Assembly: GCA_934479825.1 (NCBI GenBank)
Contig: CAKSOW010000017.1
Coordinates: 1 to 53,289 of the forward strand
Length of the DNA: 53,289 nucleotides
Direction: 5' to 3'
Origin: an uncultured Eubacteriales bacterium
GTDB taxonomy: Bacteria; Bacillota; Clostridia; Oscillospirales; CAG-382
Positions within the stretch are counted from its first letter, which is position 1. The number at the start of each line of letters is the position of its first letter. The position numbers and the translations under genes were made by a program. Below are positions 41,560 to 48,869 of this stretch, piece after piece. The notes under the pieces are model-generated. The model was not told the origin of the DNA. It searched no databases and saw nothing but the letters and a program-made list of their open reading frames with translations.

Positions 41560-42216
41560 TCAATGGATTTCTTTGCTTTCCGATGATGTTTTGACTTTCA
41601 AAGCATAGATATTTTCCTGCAATCTTTGCAAGAACCGCCCTGCGTGTGCGCCGTCCATCTGGGTATGGTGGAATTGAAACGACAGCTTCAGCGTCGTCCT
41701 GAAAAGCCCCTTATGATATTTGCCCCAGATGAGAAAAGGATTGTTGAAAATGCCGCTGTTCATGCCGACGGCTCCGTCGATTTCGGTATCCACAACGGCG
41801 GAGGTGCCGATGACCATGCTGTCGGTCAGATCGTGATTTTCACAGCTTTCCGCAACTGCGCGCGTCAGGCGCAAGTAGTCGGTATTGAACTGCGCAAGGT
41901 CGGCGGAAAACGGCACGTCGCAGGAGCTGACCTCGCCGTTTTTGTTTTTTACAATGGTGTTGACCGCCATGCTGTCATACTGCAGCAGGTCACGCCCAAC
42001 AGGCAACAGGTAAAACTCCTTAATTCCGCTGGCCGCCTTGCCGATGCACCAGCAGAGAAGCATATTGAATTTCAGCCCGCGCTTGCGGCTGAATCCCACA
42101 AGCGGCGTAACATCCAGCGTTTTGAAAAAAGTCACCATAGGATTTGGCGCACTCATCCAAAGGTCGAACGCCGCCGCGCGGGTGGTTGCTTTCGGGTCGA
42201 TCACAGTCGGTTTCAT
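41560..42216 (-). CDS. CatA-family (chloramphenicol acetyltransferase-like) acetyltransferase
   Basis: 218 residues, full family length. The catalytic motif is FHHTQMDGAHAGRFLQRLQ, where H-x-x-x-D-G places His184 as the catalytic base and Asp188 as structural. Other family blocks are FSRKRGLKFNMLLCWCIGKA, FYLLPVGRDLLQYDSMAVN and FNNPFLIWGKYH. Classical CAT enzymes have a more conserved SFT/PW region where this has FNNPFLIW, so resistance to chloramphenicol is not assured. It overlaps the Vat-like gene by four bases (ATGA), so both acetyltransferases are co-translated. Confidence 0.82.
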   Translation of the reverse strand: MKPTVIDPKATTRAAAFDLWMSAPNPMVTFFKTLDVTPLVGFSRKRGLKFNMLLCWCIGKAASGIKEFYLLPVGRDLLQYDSMAVNTIVKNKNGEVSSCDVPFSADLAQFNTDYLRLTRAVAESCENHDLTDSMVIGTSAVVDTEIDGAVGMNSGIFNNPFLIWGKYHKGLFRTTLKLSFQFHHTQMDGAHAGRFLQRLQENIYALKVKTSSESKEIH

Positions 42217-42842
42217 TCTTCACACTCCAACGCTGCCATGTTCCCTGACTGAATGGCGGGAATACTGCGTTTGATTTTTTCATAGTCCCAGTCCCACCAG
42301 CGCAGGGCTTCCAGCTTTTCAATCGTTACATCGTCAAACCGCCGGCGGATGGATTTGGCGGGAACACCGCCCACGATAGTATAGGGCGGCACATCCTTTG
42401 TCACCACGGCGCGCGTCCCGATAACTGCACCATCACCGATCTTTACGCCGGGCATGATAACCGCCTCATAGCCGATCCACACATCGTTACCAATCACAGT
42501 GTCGCCCTTATTGTTCCATGCGTCGCAGATGCTTTTCGCATCAAGATCCCATTCGTCAAAGAAGATGGGAAAGGTGTAGGTGGACAGTGACTTCATCGAA
42601 TGATTCCCGCTGGTGAACAGGAATTTTGCACCGCAGGCGATGGAACAGAATTTTCCGATGATCAGGCGGTCACCGTTGATCGGGTAATGGTACAGAACAT
42701 TGTTCTTTTCAAAATCCCGCGGATCGTGGACGAAATCGTTGTAGATCGTGTAGTCGCCGACCTGGATGTTGGGGGCTGTGATCACATCTTTTAGGTAAAC
42801 CGTCTGTTGATCGTGCGGGCGGGGATAGATTTTGTTCTTCAT
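42213..42842 (-). CDS. Vat/CatB-type xenobiotic O-acetyltransferase (hexapeptide repeat)
   Basis: A left-handed beta-helix acetyltransferase of 209 residues. GDRLIIGKFCSIACGAKFLFTSGNHSMKS carries the probable catalytic His of this family, followed by the domain with TFPIFFDEWD and hexapeptide repeats (VIGNDVWIGYEAVIMPGVKIGDGAVIGTRAVVTKDVPPYTIVGGVPAK). Relatives inactivate streptogramin A (Vat) or chloramphenicol (CatB). An open extension to 43067 lies over the preceding gene; the ATG at 42842 has GGAGG upstream. The drug target here is by family only. Confidence 0.87.
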   Translation of the reverse strand: MKNKIYPRPHDQQTVYLKDVITAPNIQVGDYTIYNDFVHDPRDFEKNNVLYHYPINGDRLIIGKFCSIACGAKFLFTSGNHSMKSLSTYTFPIFFDEWDLDAKSICDAWNNKGDTVIGNDVWIGYEAVIMPGVKIGDGAVIGTRAVVTKDVPPYTIVGGVPAKSIRRRFDDVTIEKLEALRWWDWDYEKIKRSIPAIQSGNMAALECEE

Positions 42843-42879
42843 TTTGCGTTCCTCCTTTCGGAAATACGGCTTCATTGTT

Positions 42880-43194
42880 CTATCGTTTTGCTTTTGGCGA
42901 GGGCAATTCATCGTACATTGCCTCAAAAAGCTCTGTAAGAAACGCTTTGCTGTCAACCTCATCCACCAGCAGCATTTCTTTCGCTCCCTCATATGGGAGT
43001 TCACAAATTGCCGCAGGCATAAGTTCCAAAGCGGATCTTGTTTTCTTGACAAGCAACCGATCATCATAGATCCCGCCGACGATTTTACCGCGATAATAGA
43101 GAATAAACTCTCCCATCATAGGACGGTAAGAAATATCGTCCAGATCGGATAGCTGTTCCAAAATGAAATGAAGATACTCTTTACTGGATGCCAT
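42880..43194 (-). CDS. TfoX/Sxy N-terminal domain protein
   Basis: 104 residues, a single TfoX N-terminal domain: MASSKEYLHFILEQLSDLDDISYRPMMGEFILYYRGKIVGGIYDDRLLVKKT, with SRPMMG-type core and the LPYEGAKEMLLVDEVDSKAFL helix. In Gammaproteobacteria the family controls competence; in Firmicutes stand-alone copies have unknown roles. It overlaps the DUF3795 gene by 14 bases and lacks a strong ribosome site, suggesting coupling. An open extension to 43293 overlaps that gene and is ignored. Confidence 0.85.
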   Translation of the reverse strand: MASSKEYLHFILEQLSDLDDISYRPMMGEFILYYRGKIVGGIYDDRLLVKKTRSALELMPAAICELPYEGAKEMLLVDEVDSKAFLTELFEAMYDELPSPKAKR

Positions 43195-43453
43195 TATTTT
43201 TACACCACTTTTTGCATTGCTCGATTCTTGCGCCGTTATCGCTTTGCTCCATGTCGTAAGCAAAAGTATGTAATAAAGAACAAACGAAGTCATCGCATTC
43301 GCCGCAATGCTGCAAGCCTTTCTTTTCGCAGCAGGATTTCACTGGGCAGCTATCTGCCCAGAAGGTTTTTTCCATATTCACGCACCCTGTGCAGCCCATT
43401 GCTTCACGAAAACTGCAATCGCTGCACCGAAGCCCACATCTTGACTCGATCAT
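43181..43453 (-). CDS. DUF3795 Cys-rich protein
   Basis: 90 residues, with a cysteine-rich metal-binding pattern: RCGLRCSDCSF, MGCTGC, CPVKSCCEKKGLQHCGECDDFVC and a final CKKWC. This matches DUF3795 in motif order and spacing. Probably binds zinc or an iron-sulfur cluster. AGGAGG lies upstream of the ATG. Function is unknown; it is common beside acetyltransferases and methyltransferases in Clostridia. Confidence 0.87.
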   Translation of the reverse strand: MIESRCGLRCSDCSFREAMGCTGCVNMEKTFWADSCPVKSCCEKKGLQHCGECDDFVCSLLHTFAYDMEQSDNGARIEQCKKWCKNNGIQ

Positions 43454-43470
43454 ACTCAGATTCCTCCTAC

Positions 43471-44097
43471 TCAGAATAATTGTCCCGGCAGCTTCAGCTT
43501 TTCCTTCTTCGGGAAGGTTGCTTCAAACCGTTCAAAGCCCTCCGGATCTTTTTCACAGACAAAATAGCCCTCCGGATCTTTGTAGGTGCCGGAGATGCCG
43601 TCCAAAAAGCCGGGCGTCAGCTCCTTGATGAGAAAATAGTCTGCCGCCGGGTCGTCTGCATAGCACACACCCTTTGTTTTTGCCGGAACAAAGCCGGATT
43701 TTCCGTAAAACAGGATATTGCCGGTAATGGCAAGTGCGCCTACGCCCGTTTCCTTAGCTTTTTCCATGGAATAGTCGAGCAGTTTCTTTCCGTAGCCCTG
43801 GCGCTTGTATGCAGACGCGATTCCGATTGGACCAAAGGTCATGATTGGTACCTTTCTTCCGTCATCGCAGTCGATTTCCGACCGCACATAGATGACCTGC
43901 CCGATCAGCTCGCCGTCCAGCTCCATGACGAAGTCCAGCTCCGGCACAAAAGCCGGGTCATCCCGATAGCAGTGCAGCACATAGTGCTCCATACAGCCGG
44001 GACGGTAGACATTCCAGAAAGACTCGCGGGTCAGATTTTCGACATTGCGATAGTCGTCTTTGGTTTCGGGGCGAATGGTAATATTCTTTTCTGACAT
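43471..44097 (-). CDS. GNAT-family N-acetyltransferase
   Basis: 208 residues. The GNAT core reads ITIRPETKDDYRNVENLTRESFW, FVMELDGELIGQVIYV, MTFGPIGIASAYKRQGYGKKLLDYSMEKAKE (acetyl-CoA loop Q-x-x-G-x-G/K) and NILFYGKSGFVPA. The C-terminal extension (LIKELTPGFLDGISGTYKDPEGY) is typical of a Firmicute GNAT subfamily. AAGGAG precedes the ATG. Acceptor substrate unknown. Confidence 0.9.
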   Translation of the reverse strand: MSEKNITIRPETKDDYRNVENLTRESFWNVYRPGCMEHYVLHCYRDDPAFVPELDFVMELDGELIGQVIYVRSEIDCDDGRKVPIMTFGPIGIASAYKRQGYGKKLLDYSMEKAKETGVGALAITGNILFYGKSGFVPAKTKGVCYADDPAADYFLIKELTPGFLDGISGTYKDPEGYFVCEKDPEGFERFEATFPKKEKLKLPGQLF

Positions 44098-44108
44098 GGT
44101 GTTTCTCC

Positions 44109-44234
44109 TTATCTCTTGTTAATAATTTTCTCGCTTGGATCAACATGGATCACATTGCCGCTGTCACCGATTATGGATGCAGTTCCTGAATCTCCAATTC
44201 CTGCTGTCTCCCACAGTAATGTTTCCGTTTTCGT
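44109..44234 (-). pseudogene. Remnant of a gene with only its 3' end left
   Basis: An open stretch of 41 codons with no start, reading ETLLWETAGIGDSGTAS then IIGDSGNVIHVDPSEKIIN and a stop. The composition looks protein-like rather than random and its end lies 11 bases from the GNAT start. It could be the tail of a deleted gene; I cannot name the family. Confidence 0.3.
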
Positions 44235-44260
44235 TTAGCTGTCTGTGCCGTTAAGCATCA

Positions 44261-44878
44261 TCAGCCACAGACAGCTTTCAAGCTGCGTTCTCTGAGCCAA
44301 TGATCCAGAAACTGCATCTGTTCCTCGGTATGGAACCAATGCTCGCCGCTTGGCATGATGGTCAGCTCTGCATGGTGCCGCTTTGCAAACGCCGATATCG
44401 TTTCGACCGATGTCAGGTGATCATGCCCGCCATACAGAATACAGGTGGGAACATTCCAGAGGATAGGATGCTGTCGCACATAGCAAAGATACTCCCAAGA
44501 CAGCGTTTCTCCAAAACTTGTGGGGATTTCCCGTTTTTCTGCAAGTTCTTGTTCGGTCACATTCGACCATTGCATCATATTGCAAATCAGGGTTTCCATA
44601 TCCACGACCGGGGAAATGAAAAAGGCTTTGTCCGCCAGCGTTTCATCCAGTGCGGATAAAGCAAAATAAGCTCCGATGCTGTTTGCTATCAGAGTAAGAT
44701 GCTCGCACCTGCTTCTCTGCTCGGCAAAAAATGTAAAAAACTCTTTTTTGGCCTCCCAAGGTGTTTGGGAATGGTAATCAAACCCGATTACCTCATAATT
44801 CGGAAAGAGCGTTTTGTAATGCTCGGCTTCCTCAGCCGAACCGCCCTTTCCATGAACATATATAAGGGTACTATTCAT
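44261..44878 (-). CDS. Small alpha/beta hydrolase
   Basis: 205 residues. LIYVHGKGGSAEEAEHYKTLFP carries the oxyanion HG loop; the nucleophile elbow is IANSIGAYFAL (Ser67, with Asn replacing the first Gly of G-x-S-x-G), Asp153 lies in YGGHDHLTS and His180 in SGEHWFH, completing a triad. GAGGT is upstream of the ATG at 44878; a longer reading from 44977 is ignored. A truncated paralogue lies at 48870-49103. Substrate unknown. Confidence 0.85.
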   Translation of the reverse strand: MNSTLIYVHGKGGSAEEAEHYKTLFPNYEVIGFDYHSQTPWEAKKEFFTFFAEQRSRCEHLTLIANSIGAYFALSALDETLADKAFFISPVVDMETLICNMMQWSNVTEQELAEKREIPTSFGETLSWEYLCYVRQHPILWNVPTCILYGGHDHLTSVETISAFAKRHHAELTIMPSGEHWFHTEEQMQFLDHWLRERSLKAVCG

Positions 44879-44900
44879 GGTATACCTCGTTTCATCCCTT

Positions 44901-45368
44901 TCAAAACAACGGTATCCCGCCGTCATAATGCACAGCCTTATCCCAAAGAGGCCCTTTTGCGCCCATAGTAAAGGCAATATTGCTGCTGCGGATAGACAGG
45001 AGCCGCATTTCAGGCTCCAGATGCAGAAATGCCATCATTTCTTTCGTCAGTGTAATCTTGCCGGACGCTGAAACAGCCGTCCAACAGTACGAACGCCCCT
45101 TATAGGGAACAAAAGCACCGTCTGGAACTTCATAATGTAAAAGCACCGGCGTTTCGGTCAGAATATGCCCCAGCTTCGACGGCAGGAGCAGTCCCTGCCG
45201 CGTTACGCAGAAACCGCCCGTAATTTTACTCCCGGTAAACAGGTAGACCTTGCCTTCCGAAGCAATGCAATATTCGTCCACGGCCTGCGGCGGAAGCTGC
45301 ATTTGTCCGTCGGAGCAAATCACTGATTCTCCGAAAATAAATTTTCCGCCTTTGTTCATTTGCGGCAT
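44901..45368 (-). CDS. Hypothetical protein, 155 aa, AbrB-like appearance
   Basis: A soluble protein built of short beta-rich segments: NKGGKFIFGESVICSDGQMQLPPQAVDEY and a second, similar block GKITLTKEMMAFLHLEPEMRLLSIRSSNIAFTMGAKGP. The pattern of two swapped-hairpin-like halves (I-x-x-x-G-x-I-x-L-P/T) recalls AbrB or MraZ folds, but this is by eye only. I do not know its function. AAGGAAG precedes the ATG at 45368; an open extension to 45461 overlaps the next gene. Confidence 0.65.
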   Translation of the reverse strand: MPQMNKGGKFIFGESVICSDGQMQLPPQAVDEYCIASEGKVYLFTGSKITGGFCVTRQGLLLPSKLGHILTETPVLLHYEVPDGAFVPYKGRSYCWTAVSASGKITLTKEMMAFLHLEPEMRLLSIRSSNIAFTMGAKGPLWDKAVHYDGGIPLF

Positions 45369-45388
45369 AAGTACACTTCCTTTTGGCT

Positions 45389-45799
45389 TTAGAAAATAAT
45401 CCGCGCGATCTCCATCGTCACGATTTTCAGCACTGCGCCGCCCGACATCACATAGAACCATATCTCGCGCGTCCGCTGTGTTTTCGCAATCGGCGTAGCA
45501 ATAGCGGCAATGATAATCAGCATCGCACCGACACAGCCGACGATGGTAGGCACACTGACGAGCGGGAACAGTCCCGGTGCGCAGCTTCCGTCAATGGCAT
45601 GCTGAATAGTCTTATCCAAGCCGTCCCGCGCCGCCGCAAAGCAACAGATTACAAGGCCGAAAATTAGCAGAATTGCACTTCGGCGTCCCCAATACTCAAT
45701 ATGAGCGCGGTGAAAGATCGAATAGCCGACAAACCCAAGCAGTGCAAGGATCATAAGCGTTGTTGCCGTAGTGACTCCGTTTCCAAAATAGAGTTTCAT
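45389..45799 (-). CDS. Hypothetical four-helix membrane protein
   Basis: 136 residues with about four transmembrane helices: TTLMILALLGFVGYSIF, ILLIFGLVICCFAAA, VSVPTIVGCVGAMLIIIAAIA and EIWFYVMSGGAVLKIVTM. The ATG at 45799 overlaps the stop of the DUF6487-like gene (ATGA), so the two are co-translated. I do not recognise the family. Confidence 0.75.
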   Translation of the reverse strand: MKLYFGNGVTTATTLMILALLGFVGYSIFHRAHIEYWGRRSAILLIFGLVICCFAAARDGLDKTIQHAIDGSCAPGLFPLVSVPTIVGCVGAMLIIIAAIATPIAKTQRTREIWFYVMSGGAVLKIVTMEIARIIF

Positions 45800-46032
45800 A
45801 TTTCCGCCGTTTCCTCTCCGTATGAAATGATCATCATTCTGCACACATCACAGTGACAGGCTTCCACGCTTGTTCGTCCGCCGGCCCTCAAACCGGTGAG
45901 TTTCACAAATCCGTCTGCGTTTTTTGCATTTTCCAAGGCACCCGGCACTTCGTTTGCAAAGCTTAAAGCGCCGTCCTTGCTGCTGAACAAATAGCCCTTT
46001 TTCATTTCTTTTCCGCATTTCGGACATAACAT
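45796..46032 (-). CDS. DUF6487-like (PF20097) zinc-ribbon protein
   Basis: 78 residues. CPKCGKEMKKGYLFSSKDGALSFANEVPG and CHCDVCR give two CxxC-type pairs for a zinc ribbon, with a conserved core GFVKLTGLRAGGRTSVEA. The pattern matches a small domain family of unknown function widespread in Clostridia. It is followed by a membrane protein with a four-base overlap. Its function is unknown. Confidence 0.8.
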   Translation of the reverse strand: MLCPKCGKEMKKGYLFSSKDGALSFANEVPGALENAKNADGFVKLTGLRAGGRTSVEACHCDVCRMMIISYGEETAEI

Positions 46033-46066
46033 GATATTTTCCTCCGTTTTCTATTATTGTTTCTTG

Positions 46067-46570
46067 TTATTGTGCGTTGTACCAATCGAGTACGGCACTT
46101 AAATTTTCTATTCTGACCCGCTCTCCGCCGTGGAGCATCATATCCAGCATATCGTCCTCCTCGGGTGTACGGTCTTTCTTTGCGGCAAGACTTTTACCGG
46201 CTTTCTTGACCATAATCTCCATCATGGGTCTATAAAGGCCCTGCAGCTTTTTAACATTGAAATTGCCTTGCAGAGTGAACAGCGGAATGCTTGCCGGAAC
46301 AGCCGCCTTTTTCCGCACGCTTTCCGTCTGCGTCCCGGTTTGTCCCATGCCGACAGCGCAAACCGCTCTGATATGATAACGCTTGGCGGCATTAGCGAAG
46401 CCTTTCACAGAACCTGCCGCAATCCAGCCGAGGTAAAGAATCTCTGCTCCGTTCGGGACTGATTTTGCTGCTTCGGCCAGTGAATATACAGGGAGTTTTG
46501 TTTCCTGCGCCAGCAGCTTGGCATAACGCTCGGTGCTGCCGGTGTTGGTTGTGTAAATAACAGCGTCCAT
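46067..46570 (-). CDS. Flavodoxin-domain protein
   Basis: 167 residues. VIYTTNTGSTERYAKLLAQ is the FMN-phosphate loop (T-x-T-G-x-T-like) of flavodoxins, followed by ILYLGWIAAGSVKGFANAAKRY and VCAVGMGQTGTQTES. The C-terminal half (FTLQGNFNVKKLQGLYRPMMEIMVKK) is as seen in flavodoxin-like proteins of Firmicutes. Probably carries electrons or is a quinone/protoporphyrinogen-type reductase relative; the partner is unknown. AGAGGA precedes the ATG. Confidence 0.85.
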   Translation of the reverse strand: MDAVIYTTNTGSTERYAKLLAQETKLPVYSLAEAAKSVPNGAEILYLGWIAAGSVKGFANAAKRYHIRAVCAVGMGQTGTQTESVRKKAAVPASIPLFTLQGNFNVKKLQGLYRPMMEIMVKKAGKSLAAKKDRTPEEDDMLDMMLHGGERVRIENLSAVLDWYNAQ

Positions 46571-46592
46571 AAGAGTCCTCTTTTCAAAAAAT

Positions 46593-46637
46593 TAAGACGC
46601 AGTGCCCGATCGGCTTTGCGATCAGCACTGCGTCTTA
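46593..46637 (-). terminator. Terminator overlapping the end of the KTR gene
   Basis: TAAGACGCAGTGC pairs with GCACTGCGTCTTA (46625-46637 with 46593-46605), followed on the minus strand by ATTTTTT. The last codons and stop of the KTR gene form the first strand of the stem. Confidence 0.85.
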
Positions 46638-46813
46638 GCGTCTGGCTGCTTGGTTTCAATGATGAAATGCTTGGCGTTGATAATGCTCTCACTCTTGCAT
46701 TTCGGGCAAAACAGCGGAAATGATTTCAGTTCCGTTTCGGGCAAGAGTTGCAAGCGCGTCTTTGCTCCGCATATCGGGCACAAGACCCACTTTTTTTCTA
46801 TGGCTTCTCTCAT
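46622..46813 (-). CDS. Cys-rich KTR-domain protein
   Basis: 63 residues with two CxxC pairs: WVLCPICGAKTRLQL and FPLFCPKCKSESI, and the KTR motif (AKTRLQLLPETELKSFPLFCP). Such proteins are often found in conjugative transposons and resistance regions of Firmicutes. The ATG overlaps the TetR stop (ATGA), so they are co-translated. The last residues (PDAKTQC) are encoded within the terminator stem at 46593-46637. Function unknown. Confidence 0.85.
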   Translation of the reverse strand: MREAIEKKWVLCPICGAKTRLQLLPETELKSFPLFCPKCKSESIINAKHFIIETKQPDAKTQC

Positions 46814-47439
46814 ATGGATGTTCCTGACTTTCTGTAACCGGATTCGACCTTGGAAATGAACCGGTCAATATGGGCGCTCAGCATCGGTGCGATGCGCTCT
46901 TTTTCTTCTGCACCGTCGTAAACACTGTAAAGCAAGAACATCGGACCGTAAAATTCCAGCGCCAACTGCATGGCGGCATCATCGGAATCCGTCAGCTTTC
47001 GGAAAATCGCAGCCATATACTCGGTCGGGCCGGTCGCCAGATAATCGTGATAAAGCTGCGCAAGCTTTGGATCGCGGTATTGCTCCAGCGTCAGCATCTT
47101 CCGAAAATTTGAAGAAAAATGCTCTTTCGTCCAATGGTCAAACTGCGCCATACCGTATGCACGGATTTTTTCAATCGGCGTGTGCAGATAAGCCTCCACA
47201 AAGCCGTCCGGCTTCGTTTCCGGCATTTCATATTCCTCAGCACGTTCATAATCCATTTTGTTCATCCGTTCCACAATGCTGTTAAGTATCTCCTGCTTGC
47301 TCGTATAATGCTTATACAAAGCACCTTTGGTAATCCCAAGCTCCCCCGCAATATCGCTCATGGAAGTTCCCAAATAACCACTTTGCGCGAATAGCTCAAG
47401 TGCTGTTTCCAAAATGTGCTCTTTGGTATCTCCGGCCAT
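46810..47439 (-). CDS. TetR/AcrR-family transcriptional regulator
   Basis: 209 residues. The N-terminal HTH is KEHILETALELFAQSGYLGTSMSDIAGELGITKGALYKHYTSK; the rest is a helical ligand-binding domain. Two inverted repeats upstream (47461-47502), one exactly filling the promoter spacer, suggest strong autorepression. The KTR gene follows with a four-base overlap. Ligand and further targets unknown. Confidence 0.93.
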   Translation of the reverse strand: MAGDTKEHILETALELFAQSGYLGTSMSDIAGELGITKGALYKHYTSKQEILNSIVERMNKMDYERAEEYEMPETKPDGFVEAYLHTPIEKIRAYGMAQFDHWTKEHFSSNFRKMLTLEQYRDPKLAQLYHDYLATGPTEYMAAIFRKLTDSDDAAMQLALEFYGPMFLLYSVYDGAEEKERIAPMLSAHIDRFISKVESGYRKSGTSI

Positions 47440-47460
47440 AATTTCACTTCCAAATTTATA

Positions 47461-47502
47461 GTAACCGTTCGGTTACTATAATTATAGCAACCGAATGGTT
47501 AC
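47461..47502. promoter_or_regulatory. Two TetR-type operators
   Basis: GTAACCGTTCGGTTAC (47461-47476) is a perfect 16-bp palindrome. GCAACCGAATGGTTAC (47487-47502) is a near-perfect copy 26 bp away. The second fills the spacer of the promoter at 47481-47509. Such AACCG-n-CGGTT palindromes are typical TetR sites; binding by the adjacent regulator is inferred. Confidence 0.85.
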
Positions 47503-47509
47503 CTGTCAA
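47481..47509 (-). promoter_or_regulatory. Promoter of the first TetR gene
   Basis: On the minus strand TTGACA (47504-47509), 17 bp, TATAAT (47481-47486): a perfect consensus match whose spacer is the upstream operator. Confidence 0.9.
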
Positions 47510-47534
47510 GGGCTTTTTGAAATTTTTTCAAAAA

Positions 47535-47996
47535 TCAGCGGAATGATTGGATTGACACGGTCAGATGCGCTGCGCCGAAAATGGTCATAAGTATCACAGC
47601 AGGAAGGTTATGCAGCCAAACGGCAGCACACAAGAAATAAAGCACGGGAAATACCGCAAGCGGCATCGGGACAAAGAAAAACGCGCGATTCAGCAGGGCA
47701 ATCTCCCATCCGCCGACAAAATATCGAATCCATACGGCATAATACAATAGGAGGAACAAGGCGGCAAGCCCAAACCAGACACTTCGTAATTGAATTGGTT
47801 CTCGGCTCACCAAAAGTGTGATCGCCGCCAAGTAGGCAATCCGGCTGATCTGCTCCACCATCTCTATCCAATGCGAAACCGCCGCACCCTGTTCTGTCTT
47901 ATCGGCCGGGGGAAAAACGGCATAAGCAATGTTGATCAGCATGGGGAGAGCAAACACCGCAAGCCCAACCCACGAAAAGGATAGCTTCAAATTCAT
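47535..47996 (-). CDS. Hypothetical membrane protein co-translated with a TetR regulator
   Basis: 153 residues with about five membrane helices: FSWVGLAVFALPMLINIAYAVF, ISRIAYLAAITLLV, VWFGLAALFLLLYYAVWI, PMPLAVFPVLYFLCAAVWL and LPAVILMTIFGAAHLTVSI. No known transporter motif is seen. The start overlaps the stop of the second TetR gene (ATGA), so it is probably that regulator's target. Function unknown. Confidence 0.75.
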   Translation of the reverse strand: MNLKLSFSWVGLAVFALPMLINIAYAVFPPADKTEQGAAVSHWIEMVEQISRIAYLAAITLLVSREPIQLRSVWFGLAALFLLLYYAVWIRYFVGGWEIALLNRAFFFVPMPLAVFPVLYFLCAAVWLHNLPAVILMTIFGAAHLTVSIQSFR

Positions 47997-48598
47997 AAAA
48001 TAACACCGGCTTTCACGGCAAACTCCGGTAATTTTGTCGGCTTGCCGTAAATGGCAGTCAGTGCGCGAAACTCCCGGCGGAACGCTTCACGAAGCTCCGA
48101 TTCGGTCAGGTGCAAATGACCGGTGTTAGCAAGAATGGCCAGCCCGTAAGTAAAGTAGATCATGTCCTGATGAAAACGGCGAGCTGCCTCTTTGCTGTAA
48201 CCGAATTCATCGACGATGAACGTAATGACCTCCGACAACAGCACATCATTCTGATATGGGCCAAGCTGTTCGCCTTCCAGATAGAGCCAGCGGAAAAGCT
48301 GTTTTTCCTCAGCCGCAAATTTCACAAAACCCATCCCATAGCTGCTGTAACGGCTGTCATTTCCCTCATGAATGCGCAGTGAATCGCGCACGCGCTGCGT
48401 GTGCATTCGGATAGCACGTTCGGTCAGGGCGGCTTTTAATTCCTCCATATTCTTGAATGAAAAATAGATTGGCTGCGTGGAGCAACCCAATTTTTTTGCG
48501 ACACTGCGAGCGTTGATGGCAGCGAATCCATCGTCACGCAACACACCGATGGCAGCATCAATAATTTCATCTTTGGAAACCTTTTTTGCAGCAGGCAT
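47993..48598 (-). CDS. TetR/AcrR-family transcriptional regulator (second)
   Basis: 201 residues from the ATG at 48598 with GAGGTGAT upstream; an extension to 48622 has no support. The HTH reads KDEIIDAAIGVLRDDGFAAINARSVAKKLGCSTQPIYFSFKNMEELKAAL, and the rest resembles the TetR subgroup with a WHG-like C-terminus. Palindromes at 48626-48646 lie just upstream. It probably controls the membrane protein gene that overlaps its stop. Confidence 0.93.
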   Translation of the reverse strand: MPAAKKVSKDEIIDAAIGVLRDDGFAAINARSVAKKLGCSTQPIYFSFKNMEELKAALTERAIRMHTQRVRDSLRIHEGNDSRYSSYGMGFVKFAAEEKQLFRWLYLEGEQLGPYQNDVLLSEVITFIVDEFGYSKEAARRFHQDMIYFTYGLAILANTGHLHLTESELREAFRREFRALTAIYGKPTKLPEFAVKAGVIL

Positions 48599-48625
48599 GA
48601 TGATCACCTCGAACAACAACATGTA

Positions 48626-48646
48626 GTTATATATAACATATTGTTA
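48626..48646. promoter_or_regulatory. Operator-like palindromes upstream of the second TetR gene
   Basis: GTTATATATAAC (48626-48637) and TAACA-TAT-TGTTA (48634-48646) overlap each other and touch the -10 of the promoter at 48646-48674, as expected for an autorepressed TetR gene. Confidence 0.6.
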
Positions 48647-48674
48647 TTATATCATCATATAATTCCATTGTCAA
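48646..48674 (-). promoter_or_regulatory. Promoter of the second TetR gene
   Basis: On the minus strand TTGACA (48669-48674), 17 bp, TATAAT (48646-48651): a perfect consensus match. Confidence 0.88.
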
Positions 48675-48820
48675 GAGGCATTCTCGCAATTTCTGAAGAA
48701 TTTCATCAGCTTGTCATTTGTGTAAACCGAGGCAATCATACATAAAGCTGACTGTCACCATTACCGACCGGCGGCGATGCGGTTTGGAAGTTGATTTAAG
48801 TCTGCCGATGCCTTTGTAAA

Positions 48821-48862
48821 GCAAAAGAAAAAAGAGGAATCGGCTCCTCTTTTTTCTTTTGC
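48821..48862. terminator. Bidirectional terminator
   Basis: GCAAAAGAAAAAAGAGGA pairs with TCCTCTTTTTTCTTTTGC around ATCGGC, an 18-bp stem with A- and T-runs. It ends the minus-strand genes from 51.1 kb down. About 48675-48820 shows no gene. Confidence 0.85.
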
Positions 48863-48869
48863 TATTCTC

